NCBI GenBank assembly: GCA_001643675.2
Contig: LSRY02000004.1
Span: forward strand, 1,473,501 to 1,537,500
Source: Monocercomonoides exilis
Lineage: Eukaryota; Preaxostyla; Oxymonadida; Polymastigidae
Direction: 5' to 3'
Length of the DNA: 64,000 nt
Part shown: positions 1 through 12,500 of the stretch, one piece after another
How the letters are laid out: the number at the start of each line of letters is the position of its first letter
Numbering within the stretch: the stretch's first letter is position 1
The notes under the pieces: generated by a model
What the model was told of the DNA's origin: nothing
Database searches by the model: none
The model's input: only the letters and a program-made list of their open reading frames with translations
Translations under genes and position numbers: made by a program

Positions 1-432
1 AGCAAGAGAGGTAGAATAGAAAATAAGAAAGGTTATTTTGTTCAATCTATTTAATTCAATCTTCTTTTTTTTTTTCAATTTTGAACTTAATAATTATAAT
101 TTCAAGATCCTTGCATGATTTTTTATTATTTTTTCTCTGATTCAGATACAGATAACATTCTCACATGGCTTTTTTTGACGAAGCAGATGCGTCAGTTGAA
201 TATGCTAGTCTCAGAATTGCGAGCAGAAAACAGATGGTGCGGCGTTGGTGTGCGTCCATTTGGTTGGTGATGGGCTGAAACATGGGGTGCCGAGAGTTGA
301 TAGTCGAAGTACAAAGTGCAGTAGTCGATTGGGCTGTTTGAGTGGAAGATGCAGGAGCATCGGCAGAACCTGGCGCGGATGCGGGAGTTTGATAAGCCAC
401 GAAAGACATAGCGGACAGCTGGAGCAGCAGAA
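1..432. other. No confident gene; possible decayed 5' part of the downstream pseudogene
   Basis: The first 160 bases are AT-rich and look non-coding. From about 163 the base composition becomes more balanced and short stretches read plausibly on the plus strand, for example a piece ending in an NLARMREFDKPRK-like segment near 350-410. No frame stays open and no start can be chosen. It may be the eroded beginning of the pseudogene that follows. Confidence 0.3.
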
Positions 433-3400
433 GTGGTGTCGCCGACGCTGCTACTGCTGAAGCCGCGGGGGGAGTTCTATAAGGAATCGGAGCTTTCGTG
501 CGTGACTGCGGTGCATAAGAAGAAAATTATCTGGGAAGATAACAAAGTGTTAGTGAAGCTGCTTGAGTGCAAGAAGTGTGAGCCTTGTGAAGTTGTGTTA
601 AAGATACGGGAGACATGACGGGAGCTGAACTGAAAGATGGGAGATAAGAATGTGAAGAGGATGGAGGTGGAGATGAGCAAGAGGATGATTGCGAGTCAGT
701 CGATGGAAGAGAGAAAGTGGAAGAGAGAGAAGAAAAAGAAGGAGATGAAGACAATGAGAACTGCAACAAGATGGAGGATGAGAGAGAAGAACGAAATTTT
801 GTTCAGCGGAGATAACATAGAAGGGAAATTGACGTCGCCAATTGAGAGAGAAAGAGAAAGAGGAAATAGAATTGAACACGAGGGTTCTTTATAGACAGAG
901 AAAGATGGCATTTCCAAAAGCAAAGTCGATAGAATGATACATTTGGAGTCATTTGATGGAGGCAGAACATCTCTCGTTATTCCTTCCTGCGAAGAATGGC
1001 TGCTGTCAGGAAAAGTTGTGGCAGACGAAGAGTTTTTGAGTTCCATTCAACAAATGAGGGAGACAGAAGTGGCAGGGGCAAATGCTATGAGAAGGAACAG
1101 AAGAGGAGATGGGTCATTTTGTGTTGAAGACGAAGAGGAAGAAGAGAGAAGGAAAAACGAGCTGAGTGTACTGAACGGGAGTGAGTCTGAAGCATCAATA
1201 TCGACTTCGAAGAAAAGCATACGTGCTTGTGATACGTCTTCAGTGATTTTATCATTATCATCTTCAATGCCTTCTTCCTCTTCTCGGAGAAGCAAGACGT
1301 TTTTCCGCGATCCAAAGGATGAATCCAAAATGACAGCGAAAAGGAAGAAATGCAGCAAGGATGACATGGTTCTGTTCCAAGAAGACGAAGATTATTACTT
1401 CTGGTCAAAGAACACAACTGCAAACAAATCATTAAGCCCATCTATTTCTCAATCACAGGCATCGTCTTCATCTTCCCCTCAGATTTCTTCATGATTTCTC
1501 CACAATGTGCCAGCAAACACACAAAGGCTCCACGAAGCAACCTTCTTGTGATGATGGAAGGGATGAAGAGGAGGAAAGAGGAGAAGAAGAACACAGATTC
1601 TCTTTCGCTATGCTCATCACTGACACCTGAAAGGATACTGACTCTGATTTCAGCTAATGATATTGCGCCTGCAGATGACAAGTGGTTTGAGGAGAAAGAG
1701 AAAGATGTGGATGTAGTGAAAGGAGCAATAAACGAAGGCGAGAATGAAATTTGACGAAAGATTGAGGCGAATAAAAGAAAGGAAGTTGAGAGAAGAAAGA
1801 GAAAGAGAAGCAGAAAGAATGAACAACTTGCCTTTTAACCAGCAAAATGCTATTAACACAACGTTAAATGGACCAAATCAGACTCTTCAGTCAACGCTCC
1901 AATCAACTTGATCAGCATCCTTCTCTTCTTCTCCTTCCTCCTCTTCCTTATCATCATCTTATCATCTTCTCTATCCTCACATATTCCATCTAATTTCAAT
2001 CTTGTTGCCAATGCTTTGTCTTTTTCACATCAATCACTTTTCCCCCTCTTTCAATGTGATCTTTTCTCCTTCTTCCACCTACATTCAAACTCCCACTTAT
2101 CAAATGAAGCATCCCGTTTCAATGCCCACTTTGCTTTCCTGAGCCAAAATTGACGGCTAATCCAAACCACATCGAACGAATTGAGTTGGAGAAAGCGATA
2201 TAGCCGAAGATGGAGAAGATGCAGAAGAATGAGGCAGAGAAGGATACAAAGGAGCAGCTGGAGGAAGAGAAGGAAAACTCGGAGAAAGATCAGGAAAAGC
2301 TCGAAGACGAGCAGAAGAAGGCGCTGGAGCAGGCTGAGAAGAAGCGGGAGGCATTTGCCTCGTATCTGAAGAAGAAGAAGATTGAGAGAAGCGAATCGAA
2401 TTTCAAAAGTGGAGCAAAGCAGAGGAAGGTGCGGATGAAGGAGAATGTTGAATCGCTTTCTTGTTGTTTGGATGATGAAGGAGCTGTCGATTCGAGATGA
2501 TCTGTATTTTGACAGACAGGCTGTTCTATTTGGAAGCTTTGGAGATGTGTTTCCCAATAAAAGCACATTTTCAGCTGCAGAAGAAGGAAAAGATAGTATT
2601 TCTGAAAACTTATCTTCTTCAAAAGAACAACAAAAGAAGAAGAAAAAGAAGAACAAGAAGAAAATTGCATTTAAATAGAACAAAAACATTCGGAGCAAAA
2701 GCGAAGCGAAAATGCGAAGGCGTTTTTCGATGTTTAATTTGAGAGATTATTTTGCTTCTTCTTCTGCTCCTTTGCAGAAAAGCATGCTATTTGATGAATG
2801 TCTTGTGAAATACAAAGAAAATTTGCAAGCACATCAAAAAAAGCGTGAAAGAAGCTTCTTCTTCTTCTTTTCCTCTTTGGATTCTTCTGCTAATAGTGGT
2901 GAAGCTGAAGTTTCGCAGCCTTATTTGCCATTTCCAAGTACATCTGCTTCTTCTTCTTCTTCTTCTTCTTCTTTAAAGCCTCACTCACATTCTCATTCCT
3001 CAAAGTCATCCATTCAAAACCCAGCTCATCAACAACTACCTTATCACCTTCCTCAACAGCTGTACCAACTGCTTCATCATCATCACCTTCTTCTTCAACT
3101 TCTTCTATTTCGTCTTATTCATCAGCCTTTCAAAATACTTCTGTTATAAAACAATTTTTTTATCCCCTCCAGCCACTTGCACAGACACACAAGAAGCACA
3201 GCAGCCACACACTCAAACCGATCTCTATTGCGCATCCACATTCAACCCTCTCGCAAAATGCTTCTGAAATCAAAAGACAGAAGAAGAAGTTAACAGTAAG
3301 TCAGAAGCGAAACTCATCTCTTTCGTCTTCTTCTGCAAAGACTCAACTGACTATTTCAACATTTTCTGCGCATTCATACGCAGTTACATATTCTTCTTCT

Positions 3401-5497
3401 TTGTTTTCTTCCTCTTCCTCTTCTTCTGTTTCTCAAGAACCACCTTGTTCGCCCCGCCCCACCTTTCCTTAATTTCTCCACCACTGAGTCGGCTGTGCTG
3501 AGGCTTGCGGGCAGAGAAGCACGATGGAAGACAGCGTGTTGCTGCTGCCCATTGATGGATGAGGCGTAGAGAAGCTTGTGTGCGATGGAGAAGAGGGGAT
3601 TTTGGCTCGCATACTGAAATATCCGCAGGAGCTGAGGTTTGGTGAGAAAGGAATGAAGGCACTGGAAGACAGAGAGGATGAGATCTGGGCAAGGATGATG
3701 AGAGAGAAAGAGAAAAGGAAGAAGGAAAGAATGGAAAAGGAAAAGAGAGGAAGAAAAGAGAAAGAAAAGAAGAAGAGGATGATAAATCCAGAAATAAGCT
3801 AAATACAAACACAGAAGCAAGTAATGTTGAAATTAACTCACAAACGTTGCCTTCATCTTCTCCTTCGTAGTCATCATCTTCTTCTTTATATTCTTCAACA
3901 AAAAGTATTTAAGAACAGAATGTGAATGCACACACAACAAATGCAGCTGATGATGCTTTTCTTCAACCTCCTCTGAATATTCCTCCTCCTCCTCCTCTTT
4001 CCACTCAAGCTCAATTCAATGCCTCTGCTCTCTTCTCAACTACTTCTTCCATACTCCCCTATGCACCTCTTCTTCTTCTTCTTTTTCTTCTTCTTATCCT
4101 TCCTCTTCCTCTTCTTCGTATTCCCTTTTTCTGCTTTCTCTTCCCCATCCTCTTATTTTCCCTTCACAACTCGATTCATCTTCATCGTCTCCTTCTCCTT
4201 CTTCCCCTTCTTATCTCTCTTTCTCTCAGAGTTAAGAATGACAGATTTCAAGGTGTGTCTTTTCATCTGTTTCTTCCTTAACACGAAAGCCTGAAAGCAT
4301 TGATACGAAAGGCAGAGGAGAGAGATGATTGTTAATTCAGCGCCGAGTGAATCAACAGTTGAGGAGCCACTAAGATGTGCCAGGAAAAATGACTCCGCCT
4401 CCTCATTTGAACGAGGCGATCTTGAGTGCTCTAACAGATCAAGCAGATGAGGTTGCAGCTGGCAGTGAGGGAAAATAAACAAATGGAAAGGCTTTAACTG
4501 GTGAGCTGGAAGCTGTCGGCATGCACACTCCAACAGAGCTGAGCGAGCGAGATGGCAGTGAAGACGAAATGAATCGTGCTGAAGAAGCTTATTGACTGAT
4601 AAAACACAGCGAGATGAGAATGACAACACTGAAACCTCCAAAGGCGAGATCCGTGTCGATGAGATGCTCGATGGAGCAGCTGGAGCCATCGTCGAGCAGG
4701 AGCAGATGCTGGCAGCACTGAGGACGGAGAGGTTGGTGTCGGAGGGGAAGAGGGAGGAAGCGGGGAGAGCACGAAGAGCAGGGCATGTGAAGTGGAAGGA
4801 ATAAACAGATATGTTGGAGGGGCGAAGGGTTCTTCAACAAGAACAAATGAGGGTGGGGTTGAGGCGGACGAGCTGGTCAGCCGCGGAAAAGAGGAAGGAG
4901 TACACAGCTAGTTATCCGTCGAGGAGGGAGAAGAGGGAAGAGTGGGCTGATCCAGAGGGAGTTTTCTATTGAGCGGCAGATGCAGAGTACAACAGTGGAA
5001 AGGGAGATGCAGGTCTCAAGCAGGTAGCTGCACTGGCAGGCAGAGGTTCAGGTGTCCTGCTCGACGAACATTTAGTAGGCGCGTAAGAATGTGATTAAGG
5101 GGAGGAGTCGGCATCGATGTTGGGGTCTGTGGGAGGAGTGGAAGGCGAAGTGGAGGTTGAAAATGAGAGTGGGAGGTGGGGGCCGGCTGTGGTCAGCACG
5201 AATCCGCTGAGCTCATCGATGGCAAACACCACGCAACCCAAGCCATGTGTCTGTGCCTGGCCTCGCAACCTCCTCTGGACTCGCTGCGATCTTTGCACGA
5301 CCCCCGTCTTCGCTCCCCTTCTCCCCACCCCTGCCATCTTCTCACACCTGCTGCACTCCACCACGCTGATGCTCCCAGTGCACATGGTCTGTGAAAACAA
5401 CGTGCTCGCCACTTCTTCCAGTGTTTCGAACTTGCACAGTATCAGCCTCCAAGAGCTGATTGTTATCAGCCCGAAAATAATCATCTCTACTTTCTAA
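433..5497 (+). pseudogene. Long decayed gene, acidic/Ser-rich, many frameshifts and stops
   Basis: No single frame is open, yet protein-like sequence with the same Glu/Lys and Ser texture as the intact giant genes can be followed on the plus strand by switching frame. Pieces are: 433-618; an Asp/Glu-rich piece 648-812 ending at TAA; 819-1494 interrupted by TAG at 892; 1491-1740, then a shift into a charged piece reading KFDERLRRIKERKLREE and on through an in-frame TGA into Ser-rich sequence; 2160-2500 with an in-frame TAG; 2712-3030, shifting into a Ser-rich frame to about 3472; 3600-3800; 3840-4060 with TAG and TAA in frame; 4390-4600; and 4592-5497 with several stops. Several pieces lack any ATG. 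The pattern fits a dead gene of about 5 kb. I recognise no domain, so its former function is unknown. Exact ends are uncertain. Confidence 0.7.
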
Positions 5498-6689
5498 AAT
5501 CACCCTTTGCATTCTCATTCAGGGTTGAAACTGAACCAAGCAAGGCTGATGAAAAATGCAAAAAAAATTATTCACATATCTGTCCAGCTTTAAAAGTGAT
5601 TTTCGAAGAGGAAGAAATAGCACAGAGAAATATATTCAGAAAAATAATTGAATGGAATGTTCACCAAGCAAATTAGGCAATGCTAAAAAGAAAAACAGAT
5701 GATAAAAAAGATGAGATCATTATATTTGTGGGCTTTTTAAGTGGAAAAAGTAGATAATTTTGTATTTCTTTTTATTTTTTTTAATATTTTCTTTGTAAAT
5801 TTTTTAAAAAACTTTGATCAATTTGACAAAATAATTTCTTTTAAGTATTGTTTATTTCCAAGCAAATATCAACTTCTAATTGTTGCATATCTGATAAATA
5901 TCTTGTTTAACTATTATATTTTTCATTTGTGTTTTTGAAAATTGTTTGTTTTCAACAAAAGTTTTATGATCTTCAGAATTAATTTTAAAATTTCTTTGTA
6001 ATAACTCATAAAACTAATTTTCATATTAAAAAATTATTGATTTCATATAGTTATTATTGTTATCATGTTGTATTAACGATTAGGCAAGTATCTTGTTCTT
6101 TTTATTGAATTCTTTATATTTTTGAATAATTTTTTATGTTTTTTTCAAAATATGAAATAAAAACAATTTGAAATGAATTAAAATCAAAAAATAAGCAATA
6201 ACAACTATATACAAAGCAATATTTTTGCATGATCATCATTTTTATTTTTCTTTTTTAAGCAACCCTTAATGAAAATTTTTTATGATCAAACGTCGGAATT
6301 TTTTATGATATCAAAAAAAATCACCCACATTTAAATCTTCAATTCGGTAAAAACATTTGTTTCAAAATCAATTATCATGCTTTTTCTCTTTTGTATTAAA
6401 ATTTTCTTTCAAAAAACCAACAATCATTGAAAAGTTAACACCCCGAAAAAAGATATGATTTCAAAAATAATCACCCATATATATATATATATATATATCT
6501 CAATATTGGTTTTGCTGTTCGACCGACATGCATATTTTTATTTTCACTTGTCGCAAAGGCCTTCTTTTAACAGATGAATTTGATTGTGAAAAAGGTAATA
6601 GAAAACAATCCTTTTTTTTTCACTGTTTATGACTCTAATGAAAAATCAATAAAGTATGGTTTTGATCATAATCAAATCTAGATATTTCA
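5498..6689. other. AT-rich intergenic region with a small AT microsatellite
   Basis: No coding frame or RNA gene is visible. It holds an (AT)11 run at 6477-6498 and two loosely similar stretches around 6290-6332 and 6440-6480 that both end in a TCACCCA-type motif. The 3' end presumably carries the promoter of the E2 gene, but no motif is recognisable. Confidence 0.6.
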
Positions 6690-7643
6690 ATGGCTATCAA
6701 GCGTATTCAAAAAGTTTGTTCGAAATTTAAGTATCAACAAAATGACATTAACATATTTATTTTGATTTATAGGAATTAACAGAACTTCAAAATGATCCTC
6801 CTTTGGGATGTAGCGGAGGTCCAATTAGGGATACTGACATCTTTAACTGGCAAGGTTTCTTTTTGTAATGCAAAGTTCATAATTTTGCATTTTTATTTAA
6901 ATAAAATGAAAATTTATTAACAACAAATCAGCAACAATTTGCGGTCCAGTTTGTCGCTTTTTGTTTATTGATTATATTCCATTCATGATTTTACCATCTC
7001 CATTGTACACAATTCAATTTCATGCACTATAATTTCCAACTGAATTTTAATTTTTATTCATTAGGAAGGAACCCCTTACGAAGGAGGAGTGTTTTATTTG
7101 GATGTGAAATTCCCAACCGGTCTGTTTAAAATATAAATTGTATATATGTATATAAAAATTGCCCTTTGCACGCATATTTCTTTTTTTTTTTTTTTGAACA
7201 ATTATAGATTATCCATTCAAGGTAATTTTTTAAAATTTAATTTTTTTACAATATTGAGTAAAAAATTTAATATTTGTGCAAGCCTCCACAAGTTAAATTT
7301 AGAACTAAAATTTATCATCCAAACGTTAATCCAGAAGGAGGAATTTGCCTTGACATTCTCAAAACAGACTGGGCCCCAAGCATGTCCATCTCAAAAGGTA
7401 TATTTTAGATTTTGGATTAAATGAAAATATTTGGAATCTTCTTTTCATTCAGTTCTTCTTGCTGTCCAGGTTCTTCTCACAGATCCCGATCCAAGTATGA
7501 ATCAGTTTCATTGTGATTTCTTTTATCATTTTAAATTTCATTTAGATCAACCATTTGCACCTGAAATCGCTGAAGTAATGCGCACAGATAAAAAGAAATT
7601 TGAAGAAACGGCAAGAGAATGGACAAAACAATATGCCTCATAA
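6690..7643 (+). CDS. UBE2D: Ubiquitin-conjugating enzyme E2, UBE2D/Ubc4 type
   Basis: It transfers activated ubiquitin from E1, through a thioester on its catalytic Cys, to E3-bound substrates. Eight exons join into 148 residues: 6690-6713, 6773-6854, 6932-6948, 7065-7119, 7208-7221, 7283-7397, 7453-7494 and 7546-7643 (TAA). The UBC fold is complete and near the family's 147 residues. It starts [10 protein letters not shown] and keeps the backside Ser22 of UBE2D, the HPN motif at 76-78 and the catalytic Cys86 in GGICLDIL. It ends in the usual [10 protein letters not shown]-type helix. Every junction restores the family alignment, which fixes the introns. Two internal exons are only 17 and 14 nt. 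UBE2D/Ubc4 is the closest class I recall; a UBE2E-like relative is possible but there is no N-terminal extension. Confidence 0.95.
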
Positions 7644-8021
7644 GCAGATAATATAGCTTCCCTTTCTTCACATAATTTATGTATCTTTACATTTTTTCTT
7701 AAATCGTTTTTAAATACATTTTCGCTCCATTTTTCAAATATTTATTTAATAAATTGTAAAAAGACTTTATTATTTATCATTTTTCAAACGAACTCTCCCG
7801 TACTTTTCAAGTTTATTTAATTACTGTTGTTTTATTGTTGCTATAAGCTGATATGGCACCATTTCCCCCCACGCTTTTACCGTTTTAATAAAGCATTCAC
7901 AAATTAATAGTAAAATTATTGTTAATTTACAAAATGTTGACTCTTTAAAAAAAAACTCTCCCTTATTCCAAAATAGTTTTATTTTCTATAACTTTTAAAA
8001 ATGATTTAGTGAGTTAAAATA
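7644..8021. other. Intergenic region between convergent genes
   Basis: The stop codons of the E2 gene (+) and the NAA10 gene (-) face each other across 378 AT-rich bases. AATAAA-like hexamers occur near 7748 and 7889 and could serve 3'-end formation. No gene is visible. Confidence 0.5.
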
Positions 8022-8828
8022 TCATCTTTTCTTCTTTCCCTTTCCAGTAGATCTGCTTTGTCCTTCTTTTTGAGTTTTATTATTTTCTGATGAGTTTGCT
8101 TCTTGATCCTTTTTCTGTTTTTCTTCATCAATTTTACTTTGAATCGCTTTTGAAGTATGATTCCAAATTTCCCTTTTTGTAGACGCCTTCATTGTATATG
8201 AATTTTCGCCATCGTTGTAATATTCTATGCCTCTTTCATCAACTCTTAAAGAGGAAAAATTATGAAAAGACGATCAAAAATTCTACATACATAAATCCAA
8301 GAGTTTTTTGATATAAATGCTTTGCTGCCATATTTGATTCACGTACGTTCAATATAACATGATCTGAGTTATATATTTCTCCCATGGATCTCTCTGAATG
8401 TATGTCAAACATGATGAAATATTTGTTACTTTCATAAAATAATACAAACCTGCCATCTTCATCAATGTTGTTGCAAGACCCAATTTTCTATAAGTTCTTA
8501 ATACAGATACAGATGTTATATGTCCATGCGGAATATCCTTTGCATTTCCTTTTTCTTCCCTAAAAATAGAAAATATTTTGTAAAAATTTGTTTTTCATTA
8601 AAGTTTCAAATTTTAGTCAACAGAGCTTGGTTAAGTGCGCTCACACATTTGAGACATGACATATCCACAAATTTTTTGTTTTCCAGGAACTTCAGCGACT
8701 TCAAGCATTTCCGGGCTGGCAAGATAATGAAACAGATAATAACGATAACTGTAATTCTCCGCCAAGTTTTTCAAATTACAATTTTGCATTTCCAGCAGAT
8801 CTGAAAACATTGCTCTTCTGCAATTCAT
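8022..8828 (-). CDS. NAA10: N-alpha-acetyltransferase 10, NatA catalytic subunit
   Basis: This is a GNAT-fold enzyme that acetylates nascent protein N-termini from acetyl-CoA, normally at the ribosome bound to the NAA15 scaffold. Four minus-strand exons, in transcript order 8828-8647, 8559-8450, 8393-8291 and 8244-8022 (TGA), give 205 residues. The start MNCRRAMFSDLLEMQ matches the family start and is the only fitting ATG. Family landmarks are the ENYSYRYY segment, PHGHITSVSV strand and the acetyl-CoA loop RKLGLAT (RxxGxA type). The fold ends at a YYNDGENSYTMK segment like the YYADGEDAYAMK of animal NAA10. After the fold comes a roughly 60-residue Lys/Glu/Gln tail ending GKGKKKR, as in other NAA10 proteins with charged tails. 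Exon 1 uses a GTGTGA donor, chosen because it gives the family QMEE junction. Confidence 0.93.
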
Positions 8829-9511
8829 TATAAAGATGTTACTACTTTATTTTTGAGAAGAATAACAAAGATATAATTGTCTTTATATGGGTATCTTTGA
8901 TCTTGTTCGAATGGTATATTTAAATTTTATTTTTCAAATTTTTTTTTTCTTTTTCTTTTTCTTTTCTTTTTCTTTTCTATTCTATTCTTTTCTTTTTTTG
9001 CTTCTTATCGCTGTTTATTCAACAACAAAATCATTTCAAATTATTTAACAATTGCGTTTATTAAAAAATTCTGATTTATTGTGGATAAAAAATACAAGAT
9101 ATTTTCTATGACTCAAGTTTTACAAACGTCACACATTATCAAATTAATAATTCAAAAAATTAACCCTGGTTAAAAGTGAAGAGATGCGCAAAATTATTTG
9201 ATTTGAATAATTAAAAAATTTCACAAACTTCATTTTGAAACCCCATAAATAAAACAAGATAATTGATTGAGGAAATATCAGCTTTGTTGTGTCTGTATTT
9301 AAACAAACACTAAAACATAAATAAGAACTAACTTTCTACCTGAAACAAAACAAAATAAATAAAATAAATAAAATAAAATATTCAAAACGAAAACTTAGCG
9401 CAATTCTATTTTTTCATACAGATCAAACTGACAAAAATAAAATCACAAAATATACAAAAAATTAAAAAAAAAATATATTCTTTGTCACATCAATAACAAT
9501 CAATGACATCT
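8829..9511. other. Intergenic region with a pyrimidine tract
   Basis: A T/C tract built from TTTTTC-like units lies at about 8938-8998, followed by AT-rich sequence with AAATA repeats near 9350-9380. No gene is visible. It separates the 5' end of the NAA10 gene from the 3' end of the giant Ser-rich gene. Confidence 0.5.
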
Positions 9512-12500
9512 TCAAGGGAGCAAAGCAAGCACTTTCCACTCATTCAGCGAAACAGCTTCGATGCAACTCTGAAAATCAGAGTCTGACAGCCCAAATTTCC
9601 TGCCACTCTGCTCCCATCGATCTTCCCTCTGGCTCATCTTCAGCTTCACAGCAGAATCCAGCTCAAAATCAGCTGTGCCTGTGTATCGCTCACACAAGAC
9701 ATCATCATCGTCTGGAAACACAATCTCTTCTTCTTCTTCTTCTTCTTCCTCCTCCTCCTCTTCTTCTTCTTCCTCCTCTTCTTCTTCCTCCTCTATAAAC
9801 CCATCAACACTTGAAAGCGAATCATTTCCGCTTTTTCCCTCTTTATTGTTTTTCTTTGCCCTGTCTGTTTTTCTGCTTCTTCTCCTCTCTTCAGCAGGAG
9901 TCAACGTGCTGTGTATTTGGTGAGGGACTATCCATTTTGCAGCAACCGGATCAAAAATCGGTACAAGCTTCTGTTTTTGTTTCTGTTTCTGTTTCTGTTT
10001 TTGTTTTTTTGATTTCGATTTTTTAGAATTTTGTTGAGTTTTCGTGATATTTTTGTCATCTGAAGTCAAATTGCCTGACATAAGTTTCACAGCGTTGTTT
10101 TGATTCGCATTGACTTCGTTTCCTTGGCTGTTATTAACATCAAATGCTGTGCCTTCTTTGGATTCTTGTCCAATTCCATTGTTGCCATCTCTATCTCCAT
10201 CAACTTTATCATCATCATCATTATCCTCCTCTTCATCTTCTTCCTCATCATCATCATCAGGAAAAGCTTCATCTGCTTCATCTGCGTCTTCCCCACCCAT
10301 TCCCTCTGCACTCTCATTCACCTCCAACACTACAGACAGCCCTCTCCTTTGCCTCTGCTTTTGCCTCAACGCCTCAAAATCAATCACAATTTCATCATCT
10401 CCAAACAGATCGTCAAAATCGTCGTCGCCTTCGTTCTCTGAGAAGTTCGCTCTGTCTTCTTCTTCTTCTCCTCTTCTTCCTTCTTCTTCTCTTTCTCTTC
10501 CTTCTCTGTAGCCTTCTTCATTGCCTTCACCTGCTAATTCTCTTGCTTCTGCTCCTGCTTCATCATCACCTTCAAAATCACTCACAAACCCATCTTCAAC
10601 ATCTTCATCTTCATCTTTTCCATTTCCATTTCCATTTTCTTTTCCACTTCTTATTCCATTCTGCTTCTGCAATGCTCCTTCCCTCCCATTCGCCCCGTCC
10701 CCCATCCCACTACGAGCCGTCCTGCCTCCATTCAACGGCGAATGCGATCTGCTAAACGACACATTCGCGAAAAATTCATCATCATCATCATTGTCATCAT
10801 CATCTTCATCATCATTTCTTTCAATGAATTTTGAAATATCCACATTCGCCCCACTGTTTCCGTGTGAAGCAGAGTTGTTTCTGAGATGAGAAGAGGTCTT
10901 TTTGATTGTCCTGTCCTTCTGTGTGTCTTCGCTCCATGCTGCAAGTGTCTTCAGAATAACAGACTGAGGCTGAAATGCTAAAGGAGCATCAGGAAAGAGA
11001 GGGATTGCTGCAGAAGTGGCTGAAGTGGCAGAGGAAGAATTGGAGTTGGAATTTGAATAAGAGGAAGAGGAAGAAGAAAAAGAACGGGAAGTGGAAGAGG
11101 AAGAGGAAGGAGAGTGAGAGAAAGAGGACGAAGAAGAGGAAGAAGAAGGAGATGTGGAAGCAGAAGGAAAAGCAGATGATGAAGCAGATTTGGATGATCT
11201 GGAAGAGGAAGAGGAAGAAGAAGAAAAAGGCGATCCACCAAAGCCAGTAGCCGAACCAGGAGCAGAAATTGGAGAAGTCACCATCATACGTGAGGAAGAG
11301 GAAGATGATGAAGAAGAGACAGGCGTTGAAAACAGCGCAGAAGAAACAGAATGGAACGGCCTGCCAGAATAAGGCGAGTCAGAGAAAAGTGAAGTGGGTA
11401 CAGAAGCAGCAGAAGAAACAGAAGAAGCCGAAGAAAGAGAGATTTTCTCAAAAGAGTCGTTGTGCTTGTTCATTTCATCCGCACTGCAGAAGAGAGAGTT
11501 TGAGCTGATGTGGCGATGACCTTTCTTCCTCTTCTTTCTGTTGCTGATGCTGTTATTATTATTATTGTTATTGAGAGGGAATGAAGTGAAGGAAGACAAA
11601 GAAATATGCGATTTGTGGGAGGCATGAGATGCATGTGAAATGTGGGAATTTTTGGAATTATGAGAATTATGAGAAATATGTGAAGTGCGTGAGGCAGAAG
11701 ATTCTTGAGAGACAAGAGAAGAAAGAGAGGCAGCTGAGTCAGAAGAGCAGAGAGAGCGAGAAGAATTGTGTGTGGCAACAAGATCTTCTGAAGCAGCAGT
11801 ACAAGAAGAAGAAGAAGGAGGAGGAGGAAAAGTGATATTGTGTGGGGATGAAGTGGAAGAGGCAGCAAGAGAAGAAGAGAGAGAAGAAGAGAGGGAAGAA
11901 GAGAGAGAAGCTGTCTGAGTAACCAGAGGAGGAGGGGCTGGCGACACCCGTTTGGAGAGCGGAGAAAGAGGAGAAGGAGGGAGGTGTGTGTGTGAAGCAC
12001 TGGATTTTGCAGACAAAGAAGCAGGCGAGCGGGGAGGAGTGGCAGAGAGGGAGGAGAGAAGCGAGCTGGGGGAGTCAAGATTGATGGAGCGCATAGAAGA
12101 GGAAAGGGCAGCAGACAGACGCATTGGAGCTTCAGTGCTGGGGGAAGAAGGGAGAGAGGCGCTGGCTGGGAGTGTGTGTTTGGGGGATCTGTTATCATCA
12201 TTGCTTGATGAATGAGAAAAGGATTGTGGCTGAAATTGCATTTGCTGCATTTGTTGTTGCTGATTCTGTTGTTGTTGTTGATATCCCTTTCTCCTCTCTG
12301 AAGACGAGCCGAACGATGCTTGCGAGTGATTCGAGCGGGACGTGGCAGAGGAAGGCAAAGAGGCTGAATCAGCGCCGCTCAGCTTCGAAGACTCTCTTTC
12401 CGCTGCATTCATCGCCTGGCCGATGTTCTGGCAGATGTCTGAGACTGCACGCATGTTTAACGTGAAGGCCCAGGACGGAGGGATGTGGGAGGAGACGCGG

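Noticed and set aside
5095-5484. Minus-strand frame with a CxxC-like segment
   Set aside because: The plus-strand frame through the same bases continues upstream protein-like sequence of the pseudogene; neither matches a family I know.
1-5497. Alternative genetic code reading TAA/TAG as Gln, as reported for some oxymonads
   Set aside because: Intact conserved genes here end at TAA (E2, Ras, Smr, DENN) and TAG (BRO1) exactly at family ends, and the broken region also needs frameshifts and TGA readthrough.
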